Shown here piece by piece: positions 44,901-52,266 of a stretch of DNA of 64,000 nucleotides. Source of the stretch: DAOUCP01 sp034432155 (GTDB lineage: Bacteria; Chloroflexota; Anaerolineae; Epilineales; Epilineaceae); contig DAOUCP010000016.1 of the NCBI GenBank assembly GCA_034432155.1, positions 11,047 to 75,046 on the forward strand, read 5' to 3'. Position 1 is the first letter of the stretch; each line of letters starts with the position of its first letter. Made by a program: the position numbers and the translations under genes. The notes under the pieces were generated by a model that saw only the letters and a list, made by a program, of their open reading frames with translations, did not search any database and was not told where the DNA came from.

Positions 44901-45394
44901 AGCTCCGGGATGATCTCCTCGCGCACCAGACGCTCGAGCTCGACCGGCTCCAGGGCACCACTCACCGCAATGCGGGCCACTGGGATGTCGGAGAAGTTGA
45001 AAAGCAGCAGCCGCGGCGCCTGCACGTCAGCTGGCAACTCGACGTCCTTCAGCGCATCCTCGACCGCGGCCCGCAACTCATCCTGGCGCGTACCATACTC
45101 CGCCCGCACCGTGGCGTAGGCGAAGCCTTCCGAGGCGCTGGCCGACACCTCCACCACTGGGATCCCCTTCATCGTTGCCAGAGCCTTCTCGATGGGCTTG
45201 ACGACGTCTTGCGTCACCTGCTCCGCGGTAGCCCCGGGCCAAACCGTGATCACCGTGGCTTGGGGGAAATCCATATCCGGGATCAGCTCCTGATTCAGGC
45301 TCATCGCCGCCGCCACGCCGAATCCCAGAAGGATTAGCCCCACCAAAAGGGTGACCGAGGGTGCAGCTAGGGCCATACGCGTCAGTCGTTCCAT
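41897..45394 (-). CDS. RND superfamily efflux transporter with minisatellite-encoded tail
   Basis: 1165 residues. Twelve-helix RND pump: LIPDMDFPQATVITVWPGAT after helix 1, the proton-relay Asp pair in RVVDDSIVVLENIYRHL, and a second set of helices with LMLVGIVITNAIVLIDLVQQ. It resembles SwrC/HAE-type pumps of Gram-positive bacteria and Chloroflexota. Two oddities: a Gly/Ala/Ser/Pro insert of about 80 residues in the first large external loop, and a 64-residue C-terminal tail of four 16-residue units (GSPYEGMGPGEVVPPA and GSPYEGMGPGKPMPAT types, alternating). No membrane-fusion partner is adjacent. Start ATG 45394 with AAGGATC upstream; divergent from the T-box/ileS unit. Confidence 0.87.
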   Translation of the reverse strand: MERLTRMALAAPSVTLLVGLILLGFGVAAAMSLNQELIPDMDFPQATVITVWPGATAEQVTQDVVKPIEKALATMKGIPVVEVSASASEGFAYATVRAEYGTRQDELRAAVEDALKDVELPADVQAPRLLLFNFSDIPVARIAVSGALEPVELERLVREEIIPELEAVDGVAAVSLVGGNPERIAITLDAAKLRQAGVSLSAIRSMLQANNIVFPAGSIQGDGRTLLVQAGHRIDSLDKLRTLPLLPAGSASGAGGGVGGRSPAMGMSAVPGDGGSAATSEGASAAAGEAPGEVAGAGEAPGDMTAAVAPLALGDVATIERTPGEVETLSRLDGEPALSLLVAKEQQANTVAVVNAVLDEIEVLSDKDKLRQLEFTTVFEQASYIEESLRGVAREGLLGAVFAILAILAFLSFSVRSTLVTAISIPLSVCIGFLFLRLSGQTLNLLTLSGLTVAIGRVVDDSIVVLENIYRHLQRGERRLQAIIDGTRQVSTAIFASTLVTIAVFLPLGFVGGITRQFFLPFALTTSYALAASILVAVTVVPVLARLFLSTAVLPKERESRLVQLYCRTLSWALAHRGMTLGLAFLFFLGSLFMLRFLPQTFLPSFGPPAVNVAVELEPGSSLERTDEVARVIETALLDNEEVESVLTTVGTGGNGGEAFFGLAAGLDSAKASLYVDLVDDFDGDLNRLTGRLREDLDLWFEGEPITITVGSGGLAGPMSSTFDLELRGDDEAALREANEAVLAALRDPDNWTDYDKVPLVNLESNLTAARSVIAVDVDPQRALRYGLTAAQVGLALRESFEAQELGTVTLGEGDQAELLSVELRPPPSTVASIDALRGFPIAGPAGSVLLGDIATVEERPGLVTITRIDGERAALITGGVEADDTFGVFATADRIVDDLELPEGVEVGPGVESRIQRQAFGDTVNAILISVVIVYLIMAVIFGSLVHPFTILFSLPFAVSGALIALAVTGRPLSISGLVGMLMLVGIVITNAIVLIDLVQQHRRQGLDAHQALLAGGRTRLRPILMTALATLLALIPLAMGLTEGAIIAAELATVVIGGLFTSTLLTLVIVPVVYSLLDGLASRPVFVPTGPAAGLGPGEVVPPAGSPYEGMGPGKPMPATGSPYEGMGPGEVVPPAGSPYEGMGPGEPMPATGSPYEGLGRSS
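41917..42108. repeat. 48-bp minisatellite, 4 copies in A-B-A-B order
   Basis: Units at 41917-41964, 41965-42012, 42013-42060 and 42061-42108. Copies 1 and 3 are nearly identical and so are 2 and 4, while neighbours differ at about a dozen positions, so the last event was duplication of a 96-bp dimer. The length is a multiple of three and keeps the RND frame. Confidence 0.92.
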
Positions 45395-45777
45395 CGCCAG
45401 TGATCCTTGTGCGGGCCCACGAAACGGATTGCCGCGGGCCGGGGGTTGTGCCAGAGCGCCGCAGACTCTCGCCATTGTAGGGCTCGCGGGGGGGAGGTCA
45501 ACTCCCGCTTCGCGCGCCGTCGCCAGGGCCGCCGGACTTGCCAAAGCCGACGGCCTGGTGTATATAGTGGGGGACCTGCTGCGTTCGTGATGGTGCTTCA
45601 GCGTCGTCAACCAACACTCTCACTGCGGGCGCCGAGTTCAGGGCGACGGAATCGCGAGATTCCGAGACGTTCGGCAGGCACCCACCTGCGGCTGGCAGGT
45701 TGAGAGACTGGCACCACACGGCGTAGCAGGAGTCATAATCGCGGCCCATGGTCGCGTTCATACTCCCAACAGCACTG
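45395..45777. other. Non-coding divergent region between the RND gene and the T-box
   Basis: Holds the candidate T-box promoter at 45538-45566 and a second possible -10 (CATAAT, 45734-45739) whose -35 is poor but whose position, about 40 bases before stem I, would suit the T-box better. Several frames are open here but none has a ribosome-binding site or a recognisable product. No RND promoter is evident. Confidence 0.5.
45538..45566 (+). promoter_or_regulatory. Candidate promoter of the T-box/ileS transcript
   Basis: TTGCCA (45538-45543), exactly 17 bases, TATATA (45561-45566). It would give a leader of about 600 bases, roughly 200 of them before T-box stem I. Confidence 0.5.
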
Positions 45778-46150
45778 ATGGAAACGAGTAGGTCGGACGT
45801 TGCCGAGTCAGCGAGATCGGGGCGGTGCGAGCCGGTCTCGGCAGCCGATCGAACATCCTTCCGGAGCTGCGGGGGCCAACGCCAATTCGGTTCGGGGACG
45901 CCATCGCTGGAAAGCAAAGGCTTCCTTCCAACCGAGGGGGCAAGTAGTTCCCGCCGGGGTCGTGCCCGTTATCCCCACGCCAACATGCGTCGGCCTCGAT
46001 CTGCCTGGTGGCCCATACGGCCGTGAGCCGACACGGTGGGCAGACGGCTGACAAGTGATCGGTGAGCGGGCGGCTAGGCCGCCAAGCGGGGTGGTACCGC
46101 GGGAGCGCAGCGCTCTCGTCCCCAGTGGGGATGAGAGCGCTCTTTGTGTT
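45778..46150 (+). ncRNA. T-box riboswitch, isoleucine specifier AUC
   Basis: Stem I is canonical. The base is GGAA/TTCC. The specifier loop has AGTA (45787-45790) opposite GAAC-ATC (45851-45857), where ATC (45855-45857) is an Ile codon. Above it GGTCGG pairs with CCGATC, then GCCGAG with CTCGGC. The AG bulge (AGCGA) and distal GGTGCGA loop are the paired T-loop motifs that dock on the tRNA elbow. The 3' end carries the hallmark GGGTGGTACCGCG (46089-46101), whose TGGT bulge can pair with the NCCA end of uncharged tRNA-Ile, then a terminator. Uncharged tRNA-Ile should stabilise the antiterminator and switch on ileS. Confidence 0.93.
46109..46150 (+). terminator. T-box regulated terminator
   Basis: AGCGCTCTCGTCCCC (46109-46123) pairs almost fully with GGGGATGAGAGCGCT (46127-46141) around AGT, followed by CTTTGTGTT. 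It overlaps the antiterminator partner sequence, as expected for transcriptional control, and lies 32 bases before the ileS ATG. Confidence 0.85.
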
Positions 46151-46181
46151 GGGCAGCCGATGGTGGATGAAGGGACAGCAG

Positions 46182-49100
46182 ATGAGTAAGCGTGAGCTTC
46201 CATTCGAGGGAGTGCCAAGCCAGCCCGACTGGCCCCACTTGGAACACCGCGTCCTAGACTTCTGGCGCGAGACCCAGGCCTTCGACCGCCTGGCGAAGTT
46301 GCGGGCCGGAGGCCCACGATGGTCGTTCCTGGATGGCCCCATTACCGCCAATAACCCGATGGGCGTGCATCACGCCTGGGGCCGAACGCTGAAGGATGCC
46401 TGGCAGCGGCTGAAGGCCATGCAGGGTTATGACCAGCGTTGGCAGAATGGCTTCGATTGCCAAGGCCTGTGGGTCGAGGTGGAGGTCGAGCGTGAGGTGG
46501 GCTTCAAGAGCAAGCGCGACATCGAGGCCTACGGCATCGCCCCCTTTGTTCGCCGTTGCAAAGAGCGGGTGCTGCGCTTCGCCGCGTTGCAGACCGAACA
46601 GTCCATCCGGCTTGGGATGTGGATGCGCTGGGATGACCCGGCCGTCTTGCGGCAACTGGCTGACCGCATCGACGACGAGGCTCCGGTCACCATCGAGACG
46701 TGCGAAGGTCCGCGCACCGCAACCGTGGAATGGCTGATCAGCCAGCTCGGTGACTCTCCCTGGTGCGGCAGCTACTTCACGTTCTCCGATGAGAACAACT
46801 ACATGATCTGGCAGTTCCTGAAGCGCTGTCACGAGCGTGGCTGGATCTACCACGGCACGGACGTCATGCCCTGGTGTGCGCGCTGCGGAACGGGTCTCTC
46901 CCAGCACGAGATCGCGACTGAGGGCTACCGCGAGCTCGAGCACCGCAGTCCGACGCTGCGCTTCCCCCTCGTTGGCCGCCCCAGCGAGTCGCTGCTTGTG
47001 TGGACAACAACCCCGTGGACACTGGCCGCCAACGTGGCAGCCGCGGTGGGTCCGGACCTCACCTACGTGAAGGTTCGCCAGGGTGAGGAATGGTTCTATC
47101 TGGCCGAGGCCACCGTCCCCAACGTGCTGCGCGGCAGTTACGAGATCGTGGATCGCGTCCGGGGCAGCGACCTTGTCGGCTGGACCTATCGGGGGCCGAT
47201 GGACGAGCTACCCGCCCAGGCTGCGGCTATCCCGCAGCACCGCGTCATCCCCTGGGCCGAAGTCGGTGAGGCCGAAGGCACGGGGATCGTCCATATTGCT
47301 CCCGGCTGCGGCGCCGAGGACTTCGAACTCGGCAAGGAGTTCGGGCTCGTCGCCCTCGCACCGCTGACCGAGGATGGCCGTTACATCGACGGCTACGGCT
47401 GGCTTACCGGCCGGGACGCCGCAGAAGTTGCCGATGAGATCCTCGATCACTTGGAGTCGAGTGGCCTCCTGTACCGTGCCGACCTGTACGCCCATCGCTA
47501 CCCCGTGTGCTGGCGCTGCGGCTCGGAACTGATCTTCCGTCTGGTGGATGAGTGGTTCATCTCCATGGGCCCGGTCTACCCCAAGCCCCGCGAGGCGCTG
47601 AGCGCCGCCGAGAAGGCGGCCAGCCTGCGCTATCAAATGATGGATGTCGTCGATCAGATCCGCTGGATCCCGGCCTTTGGCCACCAGCGGGAGCTCGACT
47701 GGCTGCTCAACATGCGCGACTGGATGATCTCCAAGAAGCGTTACTGGGGCCTCGCCTTGCCAATCTGGCGCTGCGCCTGCGGCTGGTTCGACGTTATCGG
47801 CAGCCGCGAGGAGCTGCAGGAGCGAGCTATCGCCGGCTGGGACCAGTTCGAGGGTCACAGTCCACATCGACCGTACATCGATGCCGTCGCCATCCGCTGT
47901 CCGGAGTGCGGCCAGGCGGCGCAACGCGTCGCCGATGTTGGGAATCCGTGGCTGGATGCCGGAATCGTGCCGTTCTCGACGCTAGGCTGTCGACGGAACC
48001 CCGAGTACTGGCGCCAGTGGTTCCCCGCCGATTTCATCACCGAGAGCTTTCCCGGGCAATTCCGAAACTGGTTCTATAGCCTACTGGCGATGAGCACCGT
48101 GCTCGCCCAGGAGCCGCCCTTCCGGACGGTCCTCGGCTATGCCAGCTTGCTGGCCGAAGACGGGCGTGAGATGCACAAGAGCTGGGGCAACATGATCGCC
48201 TTCGGCGAGGCCGCGGAGAGACTGGGCGCCGACATCATGCGCTGGATGTTCCTGAACCATCGTCCAGAGCTCAACCTGCAGTTTGGTTTCCACGCCGGCT
48301 ACGATACGCGGCGTCGCTTCTTCATCCCGCTGTGGAATGTATACAGCTTCTTCGTCCAGTACGCGAACGTCTCCTCAGGCTGGTCACCGCCCCTCGACTG
48401 GCTGGTTCATCTGCGTGACCACGGCCAGTCCCTTCTTTCCCGAGCTGCGGCGCAGGCCACTGATCCGCTCGACCGCTGGATCCTGTTGCGACTGGTGGAG
48501 ACGGCCCGTCAGGTCACCGAGCGGATGGCCGACTACGACTCATGCACCGCGACGGGAGTCATCGAAGCGTTCGTCGACGACCTCTCCGACTGGTACGTAC
48601 GCCAGTCGCGGCGGCGGTTCTGGGAGGGCGAACCGGCAGCGCTGAATACCTTGTATGCAGTGCTGGTCGAGCTGGCACGACTCTTGGCCCCATTCGTGCC
48701 CTTCACTACCGAGGTCATGTACCAGAACCTGGTGCGCCGCCAAGCCGCCGACGCTCCCGAGAGCGTGCACCACACACCCTGGCCGGTGGTTATGCCGCTC
48801 TGCGACGCCGACGAGCAACTCTTGGCCGACGTGCGGCTCGTTCAACGCCTGGCGTCCCTCGGCCGCTCCGCCCGCTCGGCAGCCGGCATCAAGCTGCGCC
48901 AGCCGCTTGCGGAAGCGATCGTCGTGGCACACTCGCCGGCGGAATGCGAGGCCTTGGAGCGATTGCAGGCCCAGTTGGCACACGAGCTCAATGTCAAGCG
49001 GGTGCAGATCACGCGCCGCGCCGCAGATCTCGTCACGTACCGCATTGAGCCTAACCTGGCTCGGCTGGGCAGCCGTCTCGGCGCCCGCTTGCCCGCTGTG

Positions 49101-49586
49101 CGCCAGGCCCTCGGAGCTGCTGATGCCATGTCCTTGCGCGAGCGACTGGAGTCGGACGGCTTTGTGGAGCTGGCCGTGGAGGGAGCGACGATTCACCTCG
49201 AGGCCGACGACCTGCAGATCGTCACTGCCTGTCGCGAGGGTTACAGCATGGCAACGGAGGGCGGCTACCTGGTCGGCGTCACAACGGTGATCAGCCCCGA
49301 GCTGCGTGATGAGGGGCTGGCCCGCGACTTGGTGCGTCATATCCAGCAACTACGCAAGGACAGTGGGTTGGCGATTACCGATCGCATCGCCCTGACCGTC
49401 GAGTCTGGCGAGCCGATTCGGCATGCCCTGGAGGCGCACCGCGACTACGTCCTGGGCGAGACCCTTGCTCTGGAGCTCGCCTATGGCCCCCCGGCCGAAG
49501 ACGCCAACGGCGCGGTGGCCATCGAGCTGGCCGGCGAGCCCGTGCACCTGGGGGTGCGCCGCCTGGAGCTACCGCCGGTGCCATGA
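46182..49586 (+). CDS. ileS: Isoleucyl-tRNA synthetase, divergent form
   Basis: 1134 residues. Class Ia synthetase: catalytic domain, editing (CP1) domain with WTTTPWTLAANVA and GTGIVHIAPGCGAEDFELG, two Cys4-like clusters (CARCG and CWRCG, then CACGWF and CPECG), anticodon-binding helices and a C-terminal domain. Both catalytic signatures deviate: HIGH reads HHAWG (63-67) and KMSKS reads EMHKS (663-667; K666 kept) in DGREMHKSWGN. The Ile-specific T-box directly upstream supports the amino acid assignment over Val or Leu. GAAGGGA precedes ATG 46182. Convergent with the DksA-like gene. Confidence 0.9.
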   Translation: MSKRELPFEGVPSQPDWPHLEHRVLDFWRETQAFDRLAKLRAGGPRWSFLDGPITANNPMGVHHAWGRTLKDAWQRLKAMQGYDQRWQNGFDCQGLWVEVEVEREVGFKSKRDIEAYGIAPFVRRCKERVLRFAALQTEQSIRLGMWMRWDDPAVLRQLADRIDDEAPVTIETCEGPRTATVEWLISQLGDSPWCGSYFTFSDENNYMIWQFLKRCHERGWIYHGTDVMPWCARCGTGLSQHEIATEGYRELEHRSPTLRFPLVGRPSESLLVWTTTPWTLAANVAAAVGPDLTYVKVRQGEEWFYLAEATVPNVLRGSYEIVDRVRGSDLVGWTYRGPMDELPAQAAAIPQHRVIPWAEVGEAEGTGIVHIAPGCGAEDFELGKEFGLVALAPLTEDGRYIDGYGWLTGRDAAEVADEILDHLESSGLLYRADLYAHRYPVCWRCGSELIFRLVDEWFISMGPVYPKPREALSAAEKAASLRYQMMDVVDQIRWIPAFGHQRELDWLLNMRDWMISKKRYWGLALPIWRCACGWFDVIGSREELQERAIAGWDQFEGHSPHRPYIDAVAIRCPECGQAAQRVADVGNPWLDAGIVPFSTLGCRRNPEYWRQWFPADFITESFPGQFRNWFYSLLAMSTVLAQEPPFRTVLGYASLLAEDGREMHKSWGNMIAFGEAAERLGADIMRWMFLNHRPELNLQFGFHAGYDTRRRFFIPLWNVYSFFVQYANVSSGWSPPLDWLVHLRDHGQSLLSRAAAQATDPLDRWILLRLVETARQVTERMADYDSCTATGVIEAFVDDLSDWYVRQSRRRFWEGEPAALNTLYAVLVELARLLAPFVPFTTEVMYQNLVRRQAADAPESVHHTPWPVVMPLCDADEQLLADVRLVQRLASLGRSARSAAGIKLRQPLAEAIVVAHSPAECEALERLQAQLAHELNVKRVQITRRAADLVTYRIEPNLARLGSRLGARLPAVRQALGAADAMSLRERLESDGFVELAVEGATIHLEADDLQIVTACREGYSMATEGGYLVGVTTVISPELRDEGLARDLVRHIQQLRKDSGLAITDRIALTVESGEPIRHALEAHRDYVLGETLALELAYGPPAEDANGAVAIELAGEPVHLGVRRLELPPVP

Positions 49587-49623
49587 GCGGCGGCACGCGG
49601 ATTCGTTCGACGGGCCAGCCGTC

Positions 49624-49974
49624 TTACGGCCGCTCGCGGCTGTGTGGATGCACCTTCGAGGCGCAGGCTGCACAGTGCGTCGTCCAGGGCAGAGCCTCCA
49701 GCCGCTCGGCATCGATCGGCGCGTTGCAGTAAATGCAGATGCCGTACAGGCCGGCGCGTGCCCGGTCCAGGGCTGCTTGGATGCGCTGGATCCGGGCCTC
49801 GATCTGCGGCCGCAGGGCCACCGCCGTCTGCCAGGCAGAATAACCGGAGCTGCCCCCGCCCAGTTCGGCCTCAGGCGGATGCGTGGCTTCCTCGGTGATC
49901 TCCTCGAGTTCGCGTTCCGCCGCGCGGAGATCGGCCTCCAGCCGCTCGACGATCGATTCGGTCGTGGTGTCCAT
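49624..49974 (-). CDS. DksA/TraR-type C4 zinc-finger protein
   Basis: 116 residues. An N-terminal helical hairpin (IVERLEADLRAAERELEEIT ... RPQIEARIQRIQAALDRA) is followed by GICIYCNAPIDAERLEALPW and CAACAS, a Cys2-x17-Cys2 zinc finger as in DksA. Such proteins enter the secondary channel of RNA polymerase; the acidic DxxDxA tip of true DksA is not obvious, so ppGpp synergy is uncertain. GAGGAGG precedes ATG 49974. It could also be a general stress protein of the YteA/YocK type. Confidence 0.85.
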   Translation of the reverse strand: MDTTTESIVERLEADLRAAERELEEITEEATHPPEAELGGGSSGYSAWQTAVALRPQIEARIQRIQAALDRARAGLYGICIYCNAPIDAERLEALPWTTHCAACASKVHPHSRERP

Positions 49975-50049
49975 GGCAGCCTCCTCGGTTGTTGGCCGTC
50001 TCGATGGCTCAGCACTGCTCTACGCGCGCCCGGCGGCCGCCGGTGGGCC

Positions 50050-50079
50050 TTCCCCGGGTCGGCAGCCGTTTGCTATACT
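50050..50079 (+). promoter_or_regulatory. tRNA-Lys promoter
   Basis: A good -10 TATACT (50074-50079) 13 bases before the tRNA; the best -35 is a weak TTCCCC (50050-50055) at 18-base spacing. Confidence 0.4.
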
Positions 50080-50092
50080 CGGTAGCCGCAGC

Positions 50093-50165
50093 GCCCCTCT
50101 AGCTCAAGTGGCAGAGCAGCGGACTTTTAATCCGTTGGTTCAGGGTTCGAGTCCCTGGGGGGGTA
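50093..50165 (+). tRNA. tRNA-Lys (anticodon UUU)
   Basis: 73 bases. The anticodon loop reads CTTTTAA with TTT; T arm CAGGG-TTCGAGT-CCCTG and D arm are regular. The acceptor GCCCCTC pairs with GGGGGGT, so position 1-72 is G-U and two more G-U type pairs occur. The 3' end continues CCT, so CCA is not encoded and must be added, unlike tRNA-Val in this window. Confidence 0.92.
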
Positions 50166-50497
50166 CCTGATTGTAGCGACCGGCGAGGCGGTGCGCGACC
50201 GTGCGCTGGCCTCCCCATCCCGAATCCTACCGTCCGCTGGACCGCACACCCCCGTCCGCGCGCTGGCGACCTGCCCAGGACTCCGCCGATCGCGTGTTCG
50301 GAACACGCCAGAGACTCTCCCCTATTATAAGCGTATCCCGCGCCGACGCCAGCGGCCCTCGCGCATCCCAATGGCCCGCTCGTCGTCGACTGCCCGCCAT
50401 TGCTCGCTAGCGGCTGCGCGCCACCCATGGTCAGCCGCACATCGCTGCGCCTGACCGCATTGCCCTGGCCAACCGGCCGCCGTATACTGCCAGCGAC
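50166..50497. other. Non-coding stretch between tRNA-Lys and the FG-GAP gene
   Basis: No gene is supported. A TATTATAAG element near 50323 could serve as a -10 in either direction but has no partner -35 I can defend. The open frame on the minus strand across the tRNA is the usual antisense artefact. Confidence 0.4.
50460..50488 (+). promoter_or_regulatory. Promoter of the FG-GAP gene, near-leaderless
   Basis: TTGCCC (50460-50465), 17 bases, TATACT (50483-50488). The predicted start point (about 50495) falls 3 bases before the GTG at 50498, leaving no room for a ribosome-binding site. Confidence 0.5.
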
Positions 50498-51574
50498 GTG
50501 GACAAGCCCCGGGAACGCGGAAGCGATCGCCGGTCGAGCCGCGAGGGCGCGGGGACGCGCGGCGGCCGATGGGCAACTGCCTGCGTGGGGGCCCTGTGGC
50601 TGGCGGTCCATCTGGGGGTGACAGGCGCAGCGGAGCCAGGCCCCCCGGACCCGTCGAACCCGCCGTCTGGGGACGTGGGTGGGTGGTCGTTTCAGGGGCG
50701 GCAGCCGCTCCTGGCCTCTGGGCGCTCTGGACCCCAGGCAGAGCAGCTCCTAGCAGGCTCGGGCCCGTCATCGCCCCGAGCGGCAATCGCCTGCCAACGG
50801 CCCATCCGCCTGCCAAGTGAACCACACGCCCTCGTATACGGCCACGCCGCCACGGTCTACCTCCAGCTTCTGGCCGCCGGCCAGCTGGATGCCGACCGGG
50901 CGGCGGACGTGATCATCGGCGAGCTGGTCACCGGGCAGCATAGTGACGAGCCCATGGAGTCGGCCATGCTCCTGGGTCGCCCCACCTGGCCAGCCCGCAG
51001 CAGCACCGAGGGCTTGAGCGTGCGCAAGATCGCCGAGCCAGCCCACACCACCGATGATCACTTCACCTACGTCGGGGCCGTGGACTGGAACGGCGACGGT
51101 CGGGATGACCTCGTGACGGCGCTGGTCCGTCGGACGGGCGCGCGCGTCACCGCCGTGACCCTCCAGGCCAACTTCAGCCCGCCGAGCTGGCCCGCGCGAC
51201 CCGACTTGCGCAGCGGCGACATCACCCTGGCCGTGCCCAGCAAGACGGTGCCTCGCGCCCTCCTGGCGGCAGACGTGAACTGCGACCGGCTGAACGATCT
51301 GATCGTGACCGCTGACGATCACGTGGGCATCCTCTTCGGACGCCAGCCGTGGCCGGAGACTCTGCCGCTAGAGCCATCGGACGTGCGCATCGAGCCACCG
51401 TCCTCTATCGTCCGCGCCGCCGATGTCACCGGGGACCGTTGCGCCGACCTGTGGCTGAGTCTGGACGGCGGCTCGGCGGACGCCGCTCTGGTGACCGGGC
51501 GGCCGGAATGGCCGGCCCAGGCAGATGTCGAAGCGCTGGCTGAGGTGCTCGTCGGCGAAGGCCACTACCAATAG
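50498..51574 (+). CDS. FG-GAP/integrin-alpha-like exported protein, 5' part before an in-frame TAG
   Basis: 358 residues up to TAG 51572-51574. A basic N-terminus and hydrophobic segment (WATACVGALWLAVHLGVTGA) act as signal peptide. After a Pro-rich linker come FG-GAP-type blades with calcium-loop-like phrases DWNGDGRDDLVTALV, DVNCDRLNDLIVTA and DVTGDRCADLWLSLDG, each followed by GRPxWP. The same frame continues past the stop with more of the same repeats, so this is probably one gene broken by a nonsense change or read through. Start GTG 50498, chosen because the signal peptide follows. Confidence 0.7.
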   Translation: MDKPRERGSDRRSSREGAGTRGGRWATACVGALWLAVHLGVTGAAEPGPPDPSNPPSGDVGGWSFQGRQPLLASGRSGPQAEQLLAGSGPSSPRAAIACQRPIRLPSEPHALVYGHAATVYLQLLAAGQLDADRAADVIIGELVTGQHSDEPMESAMLLGRPTWPARSSTEGLSVRKIAEPAHTTDDHFTYVGAVDWNGDGRDDLVTALVRRTGARVTAVTLQANFSPPSWPARPDLRSGDITLAVPSKTVPRALLAADVNCDRLNDLIVTADDHVGILFGRQPWPETLPLEPSDVRIEPPSSIVRAADVTGDRCADLWLSLDGGSADAALVTGRPEWPAQADVEALAEVLVGEGHYQ

Positions 51575-52252
51575 GACGGCGCCATCGTGTCGGACATCAC
51601 CGGTGACGGCCTCGCCGACGCCCTGCGCATCGACCACGTGGCCGGCGTCGTCGGAGTGTACGCCGGCGGGCCGGATCTGACGGGACGACTGCTGGCTGCG
51701 GCCGCCGACTGGTCGGTCACGGGCATCTCGGACACCTGGCGCGTCGAATGGTTGGACCTGACGGGCGACGGCATCGCCGAACTGCTCTTCGATCGCCATG
51801 CCGTCGTGGCCGGCGGCATCCCTCGGCAGGGGACCGTCGATCTGTCCCGCGGCAACTACGACGCCGACTGGCCGACACTCGGCGATTCGCCGATGTGGTC
51901 GGTGGACGTGGATGGCCGCAACGGGGCCGATGTGCTGCTGGGCGATGCCTCGGCCTCGGTGCCCGGTCGCAAGGGCGCCGGGATCATCCAGATCTTCCTG
52001 TCGCCGCTCTTCCAGCCACCCACGCCGCTGCCCACGGCGACGACCCCGACGCCGACCGCTACGCCATCGCCGATGACACCCGTGCTCAGTCCGACCCCGC
52101 CGACTGCCGGTCCCACAACGAGTCCGGCGCCCTCGGCCACCGAGCCGGTACCGTCGCGCACCCCGTCGGCATCCGAGCGCACTGCCACGGCCGGCGCTGA
52201 AAGGTGGCGAATCTGGCTACCCATCGCCTGGACAGGCGCGACCCACGGGTGA
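51575..52252 (+). pseudogene. FG-GAP protein, 3' part after the in-frame TAG
   Basis: Continuation in the same frame: a blade with DITGDGLADALRIDH, another with DLTGDGIAELLFDRH, and DVDGRNGADVLLGDA, then a Pro/Thr/Ser linker and the LP end motif WRIWLPIAWTG. It has no signal peptide of its own. A GTG at 51587 with AGGA 10 bases upstream could restart translation, but the product would stay in the cytoplasm. Intact repeats and codon usage argue that any stop mutation is recent. Confidence 0.65.
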
Positions 52253-52266
52253 GCTTCAGCTGAGCT

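Noticed and set aside
50099..50611. Minus-strand frame ending in a GTRTLNQRIKSPLL-type sequence
   Set aside because: This is the well-known artefact of translating the antisense of a tRNA gene.
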